DNA of 64,000 bases from NCBI GenBank assembly GCA_964386005.1, contig CAYLSB010000007.1, positions 41,805-105,804 of the forward strand, in the 5' to 3' direction. This document shows positions 56,457 to 64,000 of the stretch, in pieces. Made by a program: the position numbers and the translations under genes. Position 1 is the first letter of the stretch, and every line of letters starts with the position of its first letter. A model generated the notes under the pieces. The model made no database searches. It saw only the letters and a list, made by a program, of their open reading frames with translations, and had not been told where the DNA came from. The DNA is from FEN-1350 sp964386005 (lineage in GTDB: Bacteria > Planctomycetota > Phycisphaerae > Sedimentisphaerales > Anaerohalosphaeraceae).

Positions 56457-57449
56457 ATGCAAAACTTCAAAAATCAAATTGTGTGCGGCGATTGTATCGA
56501 GTTGCTGAAGAAGATCAACGAACCCTTTGCGGATCTGGTCTTCGCCGATCCTCCGTTCAATATCGGCTATACGTATGACCGGTACAAAGACGACCTCGAG
56601 TCGAAACACTATATCGACTGGACGAGGACATGGATGGCCGAATGTATCCGGATTATGAAGCCGAATGGGTCGTTTTATATCGCCATTGGCGACGATTATG
56701 CCGCGGATGTCCGCCTCATCGGCCGTGAACTTGGTTTGACGCTGCGGAACTGGATCATCTGGCATTACACCTTCGGCCAACAGACCAAGATGAAGTTTGC
56801 CCGCGCCCATACGCATATTTTCTATTTCGTTAAAAACGCCAAGCAGTTCACCTTCAATGATTGGGCCGTCCGCGTCCCATCGGATCGCCAGTTGCTGTAC
56901 AACGATAAACGGGCCAACCCCCTCGGCAAACTGCCCAATGATGTCTGGACGGAATATTCCCGCGTCTGCGGAACCTTCGGCGAACGTCAGGGCTGGCACC
57001 CCTGCCAGATGCCGGAACTTCTCCTTGCCCGCATCATCGACGTCAGTTCCAATCCGGGCGATCTGGTTTTCGATCCCTTCAACGGTTCGGGAACGACCAC
57101 CGCGGTGGCCCATCTGATGGGGCGAAATTATTTCGGCATCGACATCTCGGAGCAATACGTCGAGAATTCGCGCAAACGGATCGACGACATTCATGAAACC
57201 TATCGAATGGATTTTTCCGGAGGATCGTTCGATGCACCGGAAGCGCTCGTACTTCGTCGCCTCTATGCCGAATGCGGAATCGAACTTTCACGTCTTCTGG
57301 AAGAAACAAAGCTGATGAAGCTGTTTTGCCGGCAGTTTTCCGCACGGATGAACAACGACAAGGGATACGATCCCGATCTGATCATCGAAGCCGTCAAAAA
57401 GTTCGCCTATTACGATCTCCAGTCCCACCCGGTACTCGAAACATCATGA
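56457..57449 (+). CDS. solitary DNA methyltransferase (N6-adenine/N4-cytosine, beta-type order)
   Basis: A 330-residue site-specific DNA methyltransferase. The catalytic motif IV DPPFNIGY lies near residue 31-38, and the SAM-binding motif I FDPFNGSGTTT lies near residue 205. This IV-before-I order is the beta class. The DPPF motif allows N6-adenine or N4-cytosine modification. No restriction enzyme gene is adjacent, so it is likely an orphan regulatory or maintenance enzyme. No Shine-Dalgarno sequence is seen. Its stop overlaps the lnt start by ATGA. Confidence 0.9.
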   Translation: MQNFKNQIVCGDCIELLKKINEPFADLVFADPPFNIGYTYDRYKDDLESKHYIDWTRTWMAECIRIMKPNGSFYIAIGDDYAADVRLIGRELGLTLRNWIIWHYTFGQQTKMKFARAHTHIFYFVKNAKQFTFNDWAVRVPSDRQLLYNDKRANPLGKLPNDVWTEYSRVCGTFGERQGWHPCQMPELLLARIIDVSSNPGDLVFDPFNGSGTTTAVAHLMGRNYFGIDISEQYVENSRKRIDDIHETYRMDFSGGSFDAPEALVLRRLYAECGIELSRLLEETKLMKLFCRQFSARMNNDKGYDPDLIIEAVKKFAYYDLQSHPVLETS

Positions 57450-59152
57450 CACGGAAACAACCCATCGCGTGGAAGCAAGTCGCCGGAGCCGCGGCCGGGT
57501 TCGGGATCACTGCGGCCCTGCTGACGCTGATCCAGTCGCCGTTCTCGCTGGGTTATCTGGCCTGGATTGCGTGGGTTCCTTTTGTGTGGGTATGCGATTC
57601 GACTCAGCCGACACGACGCCTGATCTCGCTGTCGTTTCTGATTTCATCGATATATTGGCTTGGAAATGTCTATTGGATCGCTTATGTCACGATACCGGCT
57701 TATATTCTCTTTTGCCTGTACCTGGCGCTGTACTGGCCGATTCTGGTCTGGGGCTTTCGGTATCTGCACGGCCGCTGGCAGATGCCGTATTTTATCGCCG
57801 TACCTTTGATGGTTCTCGGTTCCGAGGCGTGGCAGGGAATCCTGATTACCGGTTTCGACTGGCGATTGCTGGCTCACAGCCAATACGGAAATTTCAACCT
57901 GATTCAGATCGCGGATATCTTCGGGGCAACGGGAATTTCTCTCATCCTTGCGATGGCCAACGGCCTTGTCGCCGATTTGACTCTCGAAACACGGCGACGG
58001 GGACTGCGAGGAATGATTCGATGGGGCAACCTTTTCAAGGCCGGGGTGATGGTCTCCCTGCTGGTTTCAACCCTTCTGTACGGCCGGTTTCGCATCCGCC
58101 AAACCGAGGATTGTCTTCAGCCCGGACCTGTCATCGGATCGGTTCAGCCGAACATCCCGTCTATCGTCAAGGAACTCAACGAAAACGGCCTATCGATCCT
58201 GGAAGAATTAATCCGGCAATCCGCCCAGGCCTATTCGGCAGGAGCCCATCTGCTCGCATGGCCGGAGACGATTGTATTAACCACCCTCAACGCCGGATTT
58301 GTCGCGCATTGCCGCGAGGATTCCAATCCGGTAATCTTCGACCGGATGATCCGCGAGTTTGTCAAAGATCGAGGGCACTTGCTCGTCGGAGCCCATGCGG
58401 CCGATCTGGTCTTCGACGAGACCGGAAATCCTCACATCATGCATAAATATAATTCCGCTTTCCTGTACCGGTCCAACGGGATTCAGGAACCGCGGCGTTA
58501 CGACAAGATCCACCTGGTTCCGTTTGGCGAATACATTCCGTTTCGCGATCAATTTCCAGGGTTGAACAAATTGATTCTTTCGTTAAGTCCTTATGATTAC
58601 GATTATCATCTCACTCGAGGCACTCAGCACACCGTCTTTGAAATCGAGGCCGACAAACAACGATACCGATTTGGCGTTCTGATCTGTTACGAAGACACCG
58701 ATTCACAGGTGGCCCGCCGTAATGTGGTCGATCCGTCCGGAAGAAAAAAAGTGGATTGGCTGATCAATGTCAGCAATGACGGCTGGTATGTCCGATACAA
58801 GACTGGAAAGGTCGTTCCCAGTACGGAACTTCCGCAGCGAACCCTGATCACGGCGTTTCGCGCCATCGAAAACCGAACCTGGATCCTCCGAAGCGTCAAC
58901 ACCGGCATCAGTTGCCTGATCGACTCGACCGGCCGAATTCGCGATGGTTTCCTGAAGGGCGACCTTCCCGACAAAGCCCTCGCACGACAAGGCGTCGCCG
59001 GCTGGTTCATCGATCAGGTTCGGATCGACCCGCGAGTCACGTTTTTCAGCCGTCATGGTCCCTGGGCAAAAAACCTCTTTGCCGCCGTGTATGTTTTGGT
59101 TATTATTCTTGGATTCAGTGAATCCTTTCTTCGATCCAGATCAAGAGGATAG
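57446..59152 (+). CDS. lnt: apolipoprotein N-acyltransferase
   Basis: A 568-residue membrane enzyme that adds the third acyl chain to lipoproteins. About six N-terminal helices are followed by a nitrilase-like domain, whose triad is visible: Glu in LAWPETIV, Lys in YDKIHLVPFGEYIP and Cys in LICYEDTDS. It starts at the ATG at 57446, overlapping the methyltransferase stop. The neighbouring gene at 55701 encodes a lipoprotein, which fits. Confidence 0.93.
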   Translation: MTRKQPIAWKQVAGAAAGFGITAALLTLIQSPFSLGYLAWIAWVPFVWVCDSTQPTRRLISLSFLISSIYWLGNVYWIAYVTIPAYILFCLYLALYWPILVWGFRYLHGRWQMPYFIAVPLMVLGSEAWQGILITGFDWRLLAHSQYGNFNLIQIADIFGATGISLILAMANGLVADLTLETRRRGLRGMIRWGNLFKAGVMVSLLVSTLLYGRFRIRQTEDCLQPGPVIGSVQPNIPSIVKELNENGLSILEELIRQSAQAYSAGAHLLAWPETIVLTTLNAGFVAHCREDSNPVIFDRMIREFVKDRGHLLVGAHAADLVFDETGNPHIMHKYNSAFLYRSNGIQEPRRYDKIHLVPFGEYIPFRDQFPGLNKLILSLSPYDYDYHLTRGTQHTVFEIEADKQRYRFGVLICYEDTDSQVARRNVVDPSGRKKVDWLINVSNDGWYVRYKTGKVVPSTELPQRTLITAFRAIENRTWILRSVNTGISCLIDSTGRIRDGFLKGDLPDKALARQGVAGWFIDQVRIDPRVTFFSRHGPWAKNLFAAVYVLVIILGFSESFLRSRSRG

Positions 59153-59155
59153 AAC

Positions 59156-60178
59156 ATGAAATCGTTTTATATTCCCATTCTTGTTTTGCCCCTATTCATC
59201 GACGCGGGGTGCGCGAGGGATTCCAATCGCGATCCGGTTCTCTCTTCGTCGACGGATCCCGCCATGCAATCCGTCACGATCTCGCCACAATTACAGGACC
59301 GAGCGATCGAGATTATACGATCCGGACTCAAGGATCAAAACAGCTATATCCGTACTCAATGTATTGAAGTCGTCGTCACAGCCCGCCGACATGAACTGAT
59401 GTCCCATGTAACCGCCCTCCTGAAAGATCCGATCATTCCGGTGCGGTTTTCCGCGGCATTGGCCGTCGGGGATATGCAGTACAAACCCGGACGGGCCGCC
59501 ATCGAATCGCTCATGCGAGATGATAATCCCAATGTTCAAATCGCGGCCGCTTTTGCCCTGGCCAAACTGGGAAATCCCACGTATTCCAATCTCATCATTC
59601 AGGCATCGACAAGCATTGACCAGACACTCCGGGCGAATTCCGCCCTGATTATGGGGAAATTGGGGAATCAGGGCAATCTTCCCCACTTGAATCGTATTCT
59701 CCAGGATATCGAATCTTCGGATAGAGCAAGGTTTCAGGCCGTCGAATCCCTGGCCATGCTCAAAGATCCATTCATATATAAAAGTAAACTCTGGCCCCTT
59801 TTGATCAGTAAACATCCCGATGATCGGGTCATTGGGATACGCGGCATGGCGGCGATCGGCACTTCTGAAGCCAAAAATGCCATTCTGACCATGCTTGACG
59901 ACGATATCGTTGAAGTCCGTCTATGTGCCGCAGGGCAATTAGCCAAATTGAATGATTATTCCGGGGAACAAGAGGTTTTGAGCTATCTTTCAAAAAATCC
60001 GGTTTCCAACGATTCGCCTTCTGTATCCAATACAATGGCAACGCTGGCTATCGGATGGTTCAGATCCAATCAATTGGCCGCCTATCTGCCCAAACTCATA
60101 CAGAGTCGGTCGCCCCTCCAGCAAATCATTGCCGCCCAGTCGATCCTGGTACTGGCCGGAAAAGAACATCCCGGATAA
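59156..60178 (+). CDS. secreted HEAT-repeat-like protein, possible lipoprotein
   Basis: A 340-residue protein starting three bases after lnt. The N-terminus is hydrophobic and ends in DAGC, a weak lipobox with Asp at the -3 position. The rest is a series of roughly 30-residue helical repeats (for example VRFSAALAVGDMQY, VQIAAAFALAKLGN, LRANSALIMGKLGN) of HEAT or PBS-lyase type, which serve as a protein-binding scaffold. The partner is unknown. Confidence 0.8.
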   Translation: MKSFYIPILVLPLFIDAGCARDSNRDPVLSSSTDPAMQSVTISPQLQDRAIEIIRSGLKDQNSYIRTQCIEVVVTARRHELMSHVTALLKDPIIPVRFSAALAVGDMQYKPGRAAIESLMRDDNPNVQIAAAFALAKLGNPTYSNLIIQASTSIDQTLRANSALIMGKLGNQGNLPHLNRILQDIESSDRARFQAVESLAMLKDPFIYKSKLWPLLISKHPDDRVIGIRGMAAIGTSEAKNAILTMLDDDIVEVRLCAAGQLAKLNDYSGEQEVLSYLSKNPVSNDSPSVSNTMATLAIGWFRSNQLAAYLPKLIQSRSPLQQIIAAQSILVLAGKEHPG

Positions 60179-60201
60179 AATCGTGCCCGTAGAAAATTAT
60201 C

Positions 60202-60230
60202 TTGACCTGAATTTGCAGATCGCATAAAAT
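60202..60230 (+). promoter_or_regulatory. promoter of the mre unit
   Basis: TTGACC (60202-60207) and TAAAAT (60225-60230) with a 17-base spacer, about 95 bases before the TTG start at 60326. No other good promoter is seen before mreB. Confidence 0.65.
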
Positions 60231-60325
60231 TCCAATCTGATTGTAATGGAATATCCGGATGAATGCATAATCGGCCGTGAGGCCCGATCAGTGGATGGTT
60301 ATCTGATTCACGAAAGGAGCACAGT

Positions 60326-61189
60326 TTGAGTATCCTCACTAAGGTTTTAATTGTGCTGTTGTCGTTTTTCTCGCTGTTTTTATGCGGCATGGTTGTTACG
60401 TACGTCAGCACAGCCGGAAACTTCAAGGCCAAGTACGAAGAACAAAAAACGATCAATGAGAATCTCAACCAGCAGCTCGTTTCCATGGACCGGGCGTACA
60501 AGGAACAGAGCAACCTGATCAAAGACAAAATTGCCGCTTATGAGGGCGAACAACAAAAACTCCGCGATGAAAATACGCAACTCAACGTGGAGAAGAACAA
60601 TGCCGTTCGAGCCAGCATCGGCCATCAAAGTCGGGCGGATAACTATCAGGGACTCCTGGATGGTTTTTCGAAAACCATCGCCAATATGGAAATCACCCTG
60701 AAGAACACCCAGACGCAGCTCGACAAGGCGCGACAGGAAGGCATCAAGGATCAAAAAGAACTCAGCGAGATCACGGCCAGTCTCTACGAAAAAATCGTTC
60801 AACTCGAAGCCCTGGAAGCCAAGAGCCGCCGTTTCCTCGAACAGAAACAGGAACTGGAAGACAAGTTGACCAAGCTGGCCTCCACCCCCGCCGAACCAGT
60901 CACGGCCACGCCGGTCACCCGGGAAAAAACCAACGTGACGCCTGTCGCGGCTCTTCCCACCGTCGTCGATCTCAAGGGCTTGATCACCGAATTGAGCGAA
61001 ACGATGGCCACCATCTCTCTCGGCACCGCCGACGGAGTCAAACACGATATGGTCTTTCACGTAACTCGCGGCGACGCTTTCATCTGCGACATCGTCATCA
61101 CCAGCGTCGATGTCAATAAGGCCGCCGGAGTGCTTGAACTCAAACAGCAAACGCCGAAAATCGGCGACAACGTCAGCACGAAGCTCTAA
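60326..61189 (+). CDS. membrane-anchored coiled-coil protein upstream of mreB (TTG start)
   Basis: A 287-residue protein with one N-terminal transmembrane helix (about 5-28), a long coiled coil (about 35-190, rich in Glu/Gln/Lys), a Pro/Thr linker and a C-terminal beta domain (about 215-287, with SLGTADGVKHDMVFHVTRGD and PKIGDNVSTKL). The layout resembles MreC, but the sequence is different. AAAGGAG stands before the TTG, which sets the start. Location just upstream of mreBCD suggests a morphogenesis role; that is inference. Confidence 0.8.
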   Translation: MSILTKVLIVLLSFFSLFLCGMVVTYVSTAGNFKAKYEEQKTINENLNQQLVSMDRAYKEQSNLIKDKIAAYEGEQQKLRDENTQLNVEKNNAVRASIGHQSRADNYQGLLDGFSKTIANMEITLKNTQTQLDKARQEGIKDQKELSEITASLYEKIVQLEALEAKSRRFLEQKQELEDKLTKLASTPAEPVTATPVTREKTNVTPVAALPTVVDLKGLITELSETMATISLGTADGVKHDMVFHVTRGDAFICDIVITSVDVNKAAGVLELKQQTPKIGDNVSTKL

Positions 61190-61191
61190 TC

Positions 61192-61338
61192 ATGAATGGA
61201 CGACAAAAAACGATCTCGACCAGTGCTCCGTATGAAATTCTTCTTGCCCTGACGTTGCTGGCGGTGGTGATCACCGTGGTCTTCGTCGCCGTCAAATGCC
61301 AAGTGCAATACGGAACCATCTTTAAGATCCTCGGATGA
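61192..61338 (+). CDS. 48-residue single-helix membrane protein
   Basis: A short frame starting two bases after the preceding stop, with a peptide MNGRQKTISTSAPYEI and then one hydrophobic helix (LLALTLLAVVITVVFVAV) and a Cys-containing tail. The tight spacing to the coiled-coil gene and the continuous direction support a real gene, although no strong ribosome-binding site is visible, so coupled translation is likely. Unknown function. Confidence 0.5.
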   Translation: MNGRQKTISTSAPYEILLALTLLAVVITVVFVAVKCQVQYGTIFKILG

Positions 61339-61437
61339 CAGGGTGCACGGATTCATGCCTTGCATCGGGGAGGGTTTTCCGTACCCGGAGGGTGCTGAAA
61401 ACACGGAATTCTTGGATGGAATAGAAGGGAGTCGCAG

Positions 61438-62493
61438 GTGATACTCGACACAATATTGGGCTGGTTCAGCGTCGATATGGGAATCGACCTGGGTACCTGC
61501 AACACCCTGGTCTGTGTCCGTAATGAAGGCATTGTTTTAAATGAACCTTCCGTAGTCGCCGTCCGCAAAGGTACCAATATCGTTTTGAACAATGGGGAGG
61601 CCGTCGGTATTGTCGCCCGCGAAATGCTGGGCAAGACTCCCGGATCCATCACGGCAATTCGGCCTCTCAAGGACGGTGTCATCAGCGATTTTGAGATCAC
61701 CGAGGCGATGCTCAGTTATTTCATCCGCAAAGTCCACGGCCGAGGCGGGCTGGTTCGTCCCCGCGTGGTCATCGCCGTTCCCAGCGGAATTACCGCCGTC
61801 GAACGCCGCGCCGTCATCGACAGCGCCGAACGAGCCGGAGCCCGTAAAGTGTATCTGGTCGATGAACCTATGGCGGCGGGTATCGGTGCCGGCTTGCCGA
61901 TCACGGAACCGACCGCTTCGATGATTGTTGATATTGGCGGGGGGACCACCGAGGTCGCTATCATGAGCTTAGGCGATATCAGTGTGTGCCAGTCCATTCG
62001 AATCGGTGGCGACGATTTTGACGAAGCCCTGATCAATCACCTCAAACGTACCTATAACTTACTCATCGGCGAGCCGCGGGCTGAACAGGTGAAAATCCAG
62101 ATTGGTTCCGCCGCTCCGCTCGAACAAGAAATGACGATGGAAATTGCCGGTCGCGATACCATCTCCGGTCTTCCCCGAAAAATCGTCATCACCAGCGAGG
62201 AAATCCGCGAGGCCTTTCGCGAACCCATCGCCGGGGTCATCGAGACGGTCATGCGAACCCTCGAAAAGGCCGAGCCCGAACTGGCCGCCGACCTGATTGA
62301 AAATGGCGTTCACATCGCCGGAGGCGGTTCGCTGCTTCGCGGGATGGATACCGTGCTGGCCAATGCAACAGGATTGAATGTCCTCCATGTCGATGATCCC
62401 CTGTCCTGTGTAGCCCGGGGTACCAGTGTTTTCCTCGAAAATCTCGAAATCTGGAAAAACGCACTCGACGACGGCGGTCGAACGTGGGAATAA
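61438..62493 (+). CDS. mreB: rod shape-determining protein MreB (GTG start)
   Basis: A 351-residue actin homologue forming membrane filaments that guide wall synthesis. GIDLGTCNTLVCV is the first phosphate loop, VDIGGGTTEVAIM the second and IAGGGSLLRGMD the adenosine region. AGGGAG precedes the GTG at 61438; an amphipathic N-terminus MILDTILGWFS is suitable for membrane contact. It is followed by mreC. Confidence 0.97.
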   Translation: MILDTILGWFSVDMGIDLGTCNTLVCVRNEGIVLNEPSVVAVRKGTNIVLNNGEAVGIVAREMLGKTPGSITAIRPLKDGVISDFEITEAMLSYFIRKVHGRGGLVRPRVVIAVPSGITAVERRAVIDSAERAGARKVYLVDEPMAAGIGAGLPITEPTASMIVDIGGGTTEVAIMSLGDISVCQSIRIGGDDFDEALINHLKRTYNLLIGEPRAEQVKIQIGSAAPLEQEMTMEIAGRDTISGLPRKIVITSEEIREAFREPIAGVIETVMRTLEKAEPELAADLIENGVHIAGGGSLLRGMDTVLANATGLNVLHVDDPLSCVARGTSVFLENLEIWKNALDDGGRTWE

Positions 62494-62568
62494 GTTCCCG
62501 ATATCGAATGCAGCCGCGAATCGGCCCTTGAATTCAGCAAGCACCGGGTTTCAGCCGATACAAAGAGT

Positions 62569-63402
62569 ATGGCACAGCAGTTGAACATCTCGCGCGGGAC
62601 CCTGTTTCTCGTCCTGATTACCGCAGGAATCTTCCTGCAGGTCATGCCCCACTCGAAAACCCGTCTTGTCGGATATGGTTTTCAGCGAACCTTCGGCCGG
62701 ATTCTTCGGATTGGCCGTCCCGTCGTCTCGCCGGTTCTATCACCCCAAGAAGATCACGACCAATTCGTTTCCCGCGACGAGTACAACAAACTTGTCATTC
62801 GATACAAGAACACCCATGCCGACCTGCTGGCCCTGCAGCAACGATACGCGCAACTGGCTCGTATCCGTGCCGCTCTTCCCAGTCCCGGGCCGGCGTTGGT
62901 AATCGCCGATGTGATTCAAACCTCGATCAGTCCTTCGCAACGGGAACTCCTGATCAATCTGACCGGCGATTCGAGGACGATCAAGCCCGGTCAATATGTC
63001 CTCGGAAACGATGCTGTCATCGGAACGATCGTCGAAATATTCAAATCCACGGCCCGGATTCGGCTTATCACCGACGCCAAACATTTTATCCCCGCCGGCA
63101 TTCTCCGCGATGGACGCTCGGATTACGTACCGGTCCAACTGGTCGGGCGGGGAGACAATACCTGCAAAGTCCCCCTCCTGTCCCGAAAGGATTACGATAT
63201 TCGTATCGGCGATTCCGTCTATGCCATGAAACGCACGGGATTTCTCAACACGCCCGTGCTCCTCGGCGAGATCACATCCGTCAAGCCCGATGAAACACAA
63301 CCTTTGTTGTGGAATATCGTCATGCAACCCGCCTGCGATGTGGAAAACCTCACCCATGTGGCCATAATCGTAATGGATCCGCCGGATGATTCGGCCCCCT
63401 GA
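62569..63402 (+). CDS. mreC: rod shape-determining protein MreC
   Basis: A 277-residue membrane protein with one N-terminal helix (about 11-28), a short coiled coil (DEYNKLVIRYKNTHADLLALQ) and a beta-barrel domain with GQYVLGNDAVIGTIVE and GDSVYAMKRTGF. It links MreB to wall enzymes in known systems. ATG at 62569 is preceded by a weak site. Confidence 0.9.
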   Translation: MAQQLNISRGTLFLVLITAGIFLQVMPHSKTRLVGYGFQRTFGRILRIGRPVVSPVLSPQEDHDQFVSRDEYNKLVIRYKNTHADLLALQQRYAQLARIRAALPSPGPALVIADVIQTSISPSQRELLINLTGDSRTIKPGQYVLGNDAVIGTIVEIFKSTARIRLITDAKHFIPAGILRDGRSDYVPVQLVGRGDNTCKVPLLSRKDYDIRIGDSVYAMKRTGFLNTPVLLGEITSVKPDETQPLLWNIVMQPACDVENLTHVAIIVMDPPDDSAP

Positions 63403-63423
63403 CCCGTACCCGGAGACGACCGC

Positions 63424-63963
63424 ATGAAATGGCCGACTTTTTTGCTGATCCTGTTGCTCCTGACCTTGCTGAACGCGGGCAATCTCATCGGTATCGCGGC
63501 TGTATCCGATTTGCAGATTCGCCCCGATCTGTTGCTGATCGCGCTGGTTTTTTTTGCATGCAACCGTTCAACCTCCGAAGCGATGTTCACCTCTTTCCTG
63601 ATTGGCCTGGCGGCGGATGTGTCTTGTGAAAGCTGGGTTCTGGGCCCTCACACGTTGACCTTTCTTGTATTCGGAACGATGGTGTCTCTCGTTCGCCGCG
63701 TCGTGGTCATCCATCGTTTCATCTTTCAGGCATTGACCGTTCTTCTGGTTGGTTTACTGGCCAATACGGCCGTACATCTATTGACCTATTTGAAAACCGA
63801 CCAGCGATCCTCCAACGTCCTCTGGGCGATATGTGGATCGGCAATATATTCGGCTGTCGTCGGTCCGATTCTGTGGAAAATCCTTTCCATGACAAGCGGG
63901 TGGCTCGGAATCCGCCAACAAGCTCCGTATTCTCAACGACACTATGGGATCGTAACAAAATAA
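63424..63963 (+). CDS. mreD: rod shape-determining protein MreD
   Basis: A 179-residue membrane protein with about five helices, with PDLLLIALVFFACNRS and GLAADVSCESWVLGPHTLTFLVFG fitting MreD. It starts 21 bases after mreC. The window ends 40 bases later, so further shape genes (PBP2, RodA) may lie outside. Confidence 0.88.
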   Translation: MKWPTFLLILLLLTLLNAGNLIGIAAVSDLQIRPDLLLIALVFFACNRSTSEAMFTSFLIGLAADVSCESWVLGPHTLTFLVFGTMVSLVRRVVVIHRFIFQALTVLLVGLLANTAVHLLTYLKTDQRSSNVLWAICGSAIYSAVVGPILWKILSMTSGWLGIRQQAPYSQRHYGIVTK

Positions 63964-64000
63964 GTTAATTGAATTTCCGTTTTGTGCCGATAATAAAGGC

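Overview
The window looks like a chromosomal segment of a planctomycete, most likely Phycisphaerae/Sedimentisphaerales-like and at least partly anaerobic. This is inferred from the gene set: Tat-exported Gfo/Idh/MocA proteins, a DUF1080 protein, a ceramidase-type hydrolase and a dockerin-like repeat (all families I associate with this phylum), an EF-Tu with an altered switch I, a ribosomal protein L22 with a long N-terminal extension, and two clpP genes next to tig. I could not run any database search, so the taxonomy is a reading and not a measurement.

Layout. 1-15,700 is accessory: a zinc-ribbon protein, a secreted hypothetical, a [NiFe]-hydrogenase operon (small subunit, large subunit, maturation protease), a trans-sulfuration-type PLP enzyme, an HU protein, a secreted ceramidase-like hydrolase, a Tat-signal PLP aminotransferase, a Gfo/Idh/MocA plus DUF1080 pair, an amidohydrolase fused to a CBM9-like domain, a truncated serine hydrolase and the remnant of an ISAs1-type insertion sequence. 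The sugar- and lipid-acting genes all carry export signals, so they point to work outside the cytoplasm.

15,800-49,370 is one continuous minus-strand information-processing block. In transcription order it reads tRNA-Thr, tuf, rpmG, tRNA-Trp, secE, nusG, rplK-A-J-L, rpoB, rpoC, rpsL, rpsG, fusA, then the whole S10-spc-alpha series from rpsJ to rplQ, a HIT protein and initiator tRNA-Met. The clusters that are separate in E. coli (tufB-secE-nusG, rif, str, S10, spc, alpha) are joined here. rpmD (L30) is absent from its usual place between rpsE and rplO. Candidate internal signals are a terminator after rpsG, a promoter overlapping the fusA stop, and a terminator after the initiator tRNA.

49,600-52,110 returns to secreted accessory genes (a nucleoside-hydrolase-like protein and a second Tat-type Gfo/Idh/MocA). 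From 52,390 to the end everything is on the plus strand: tRNA-Gly, a structured RNA segment ending in an intrinsic terminator, tig, two clpP paralogues, a lipoprotein, a solitary DNA methyltransferase, lnt, a HEAT-repeat-like protein, and a morphogenesis unit (coiled-coil membrane protein, 48-residue membrane protein, mreB, mreC, mreD).

The most unusual observations are a dockerin/EF-hand-like segment inside the hydrogenase small subunit, the helix-turn-helix-like extension on L22, the EF-Tu switch I insertion, the ClpP pair in which the second copy has Asn in place of the catalytic Asp, and the tRNA-Gly/tig structured leader.
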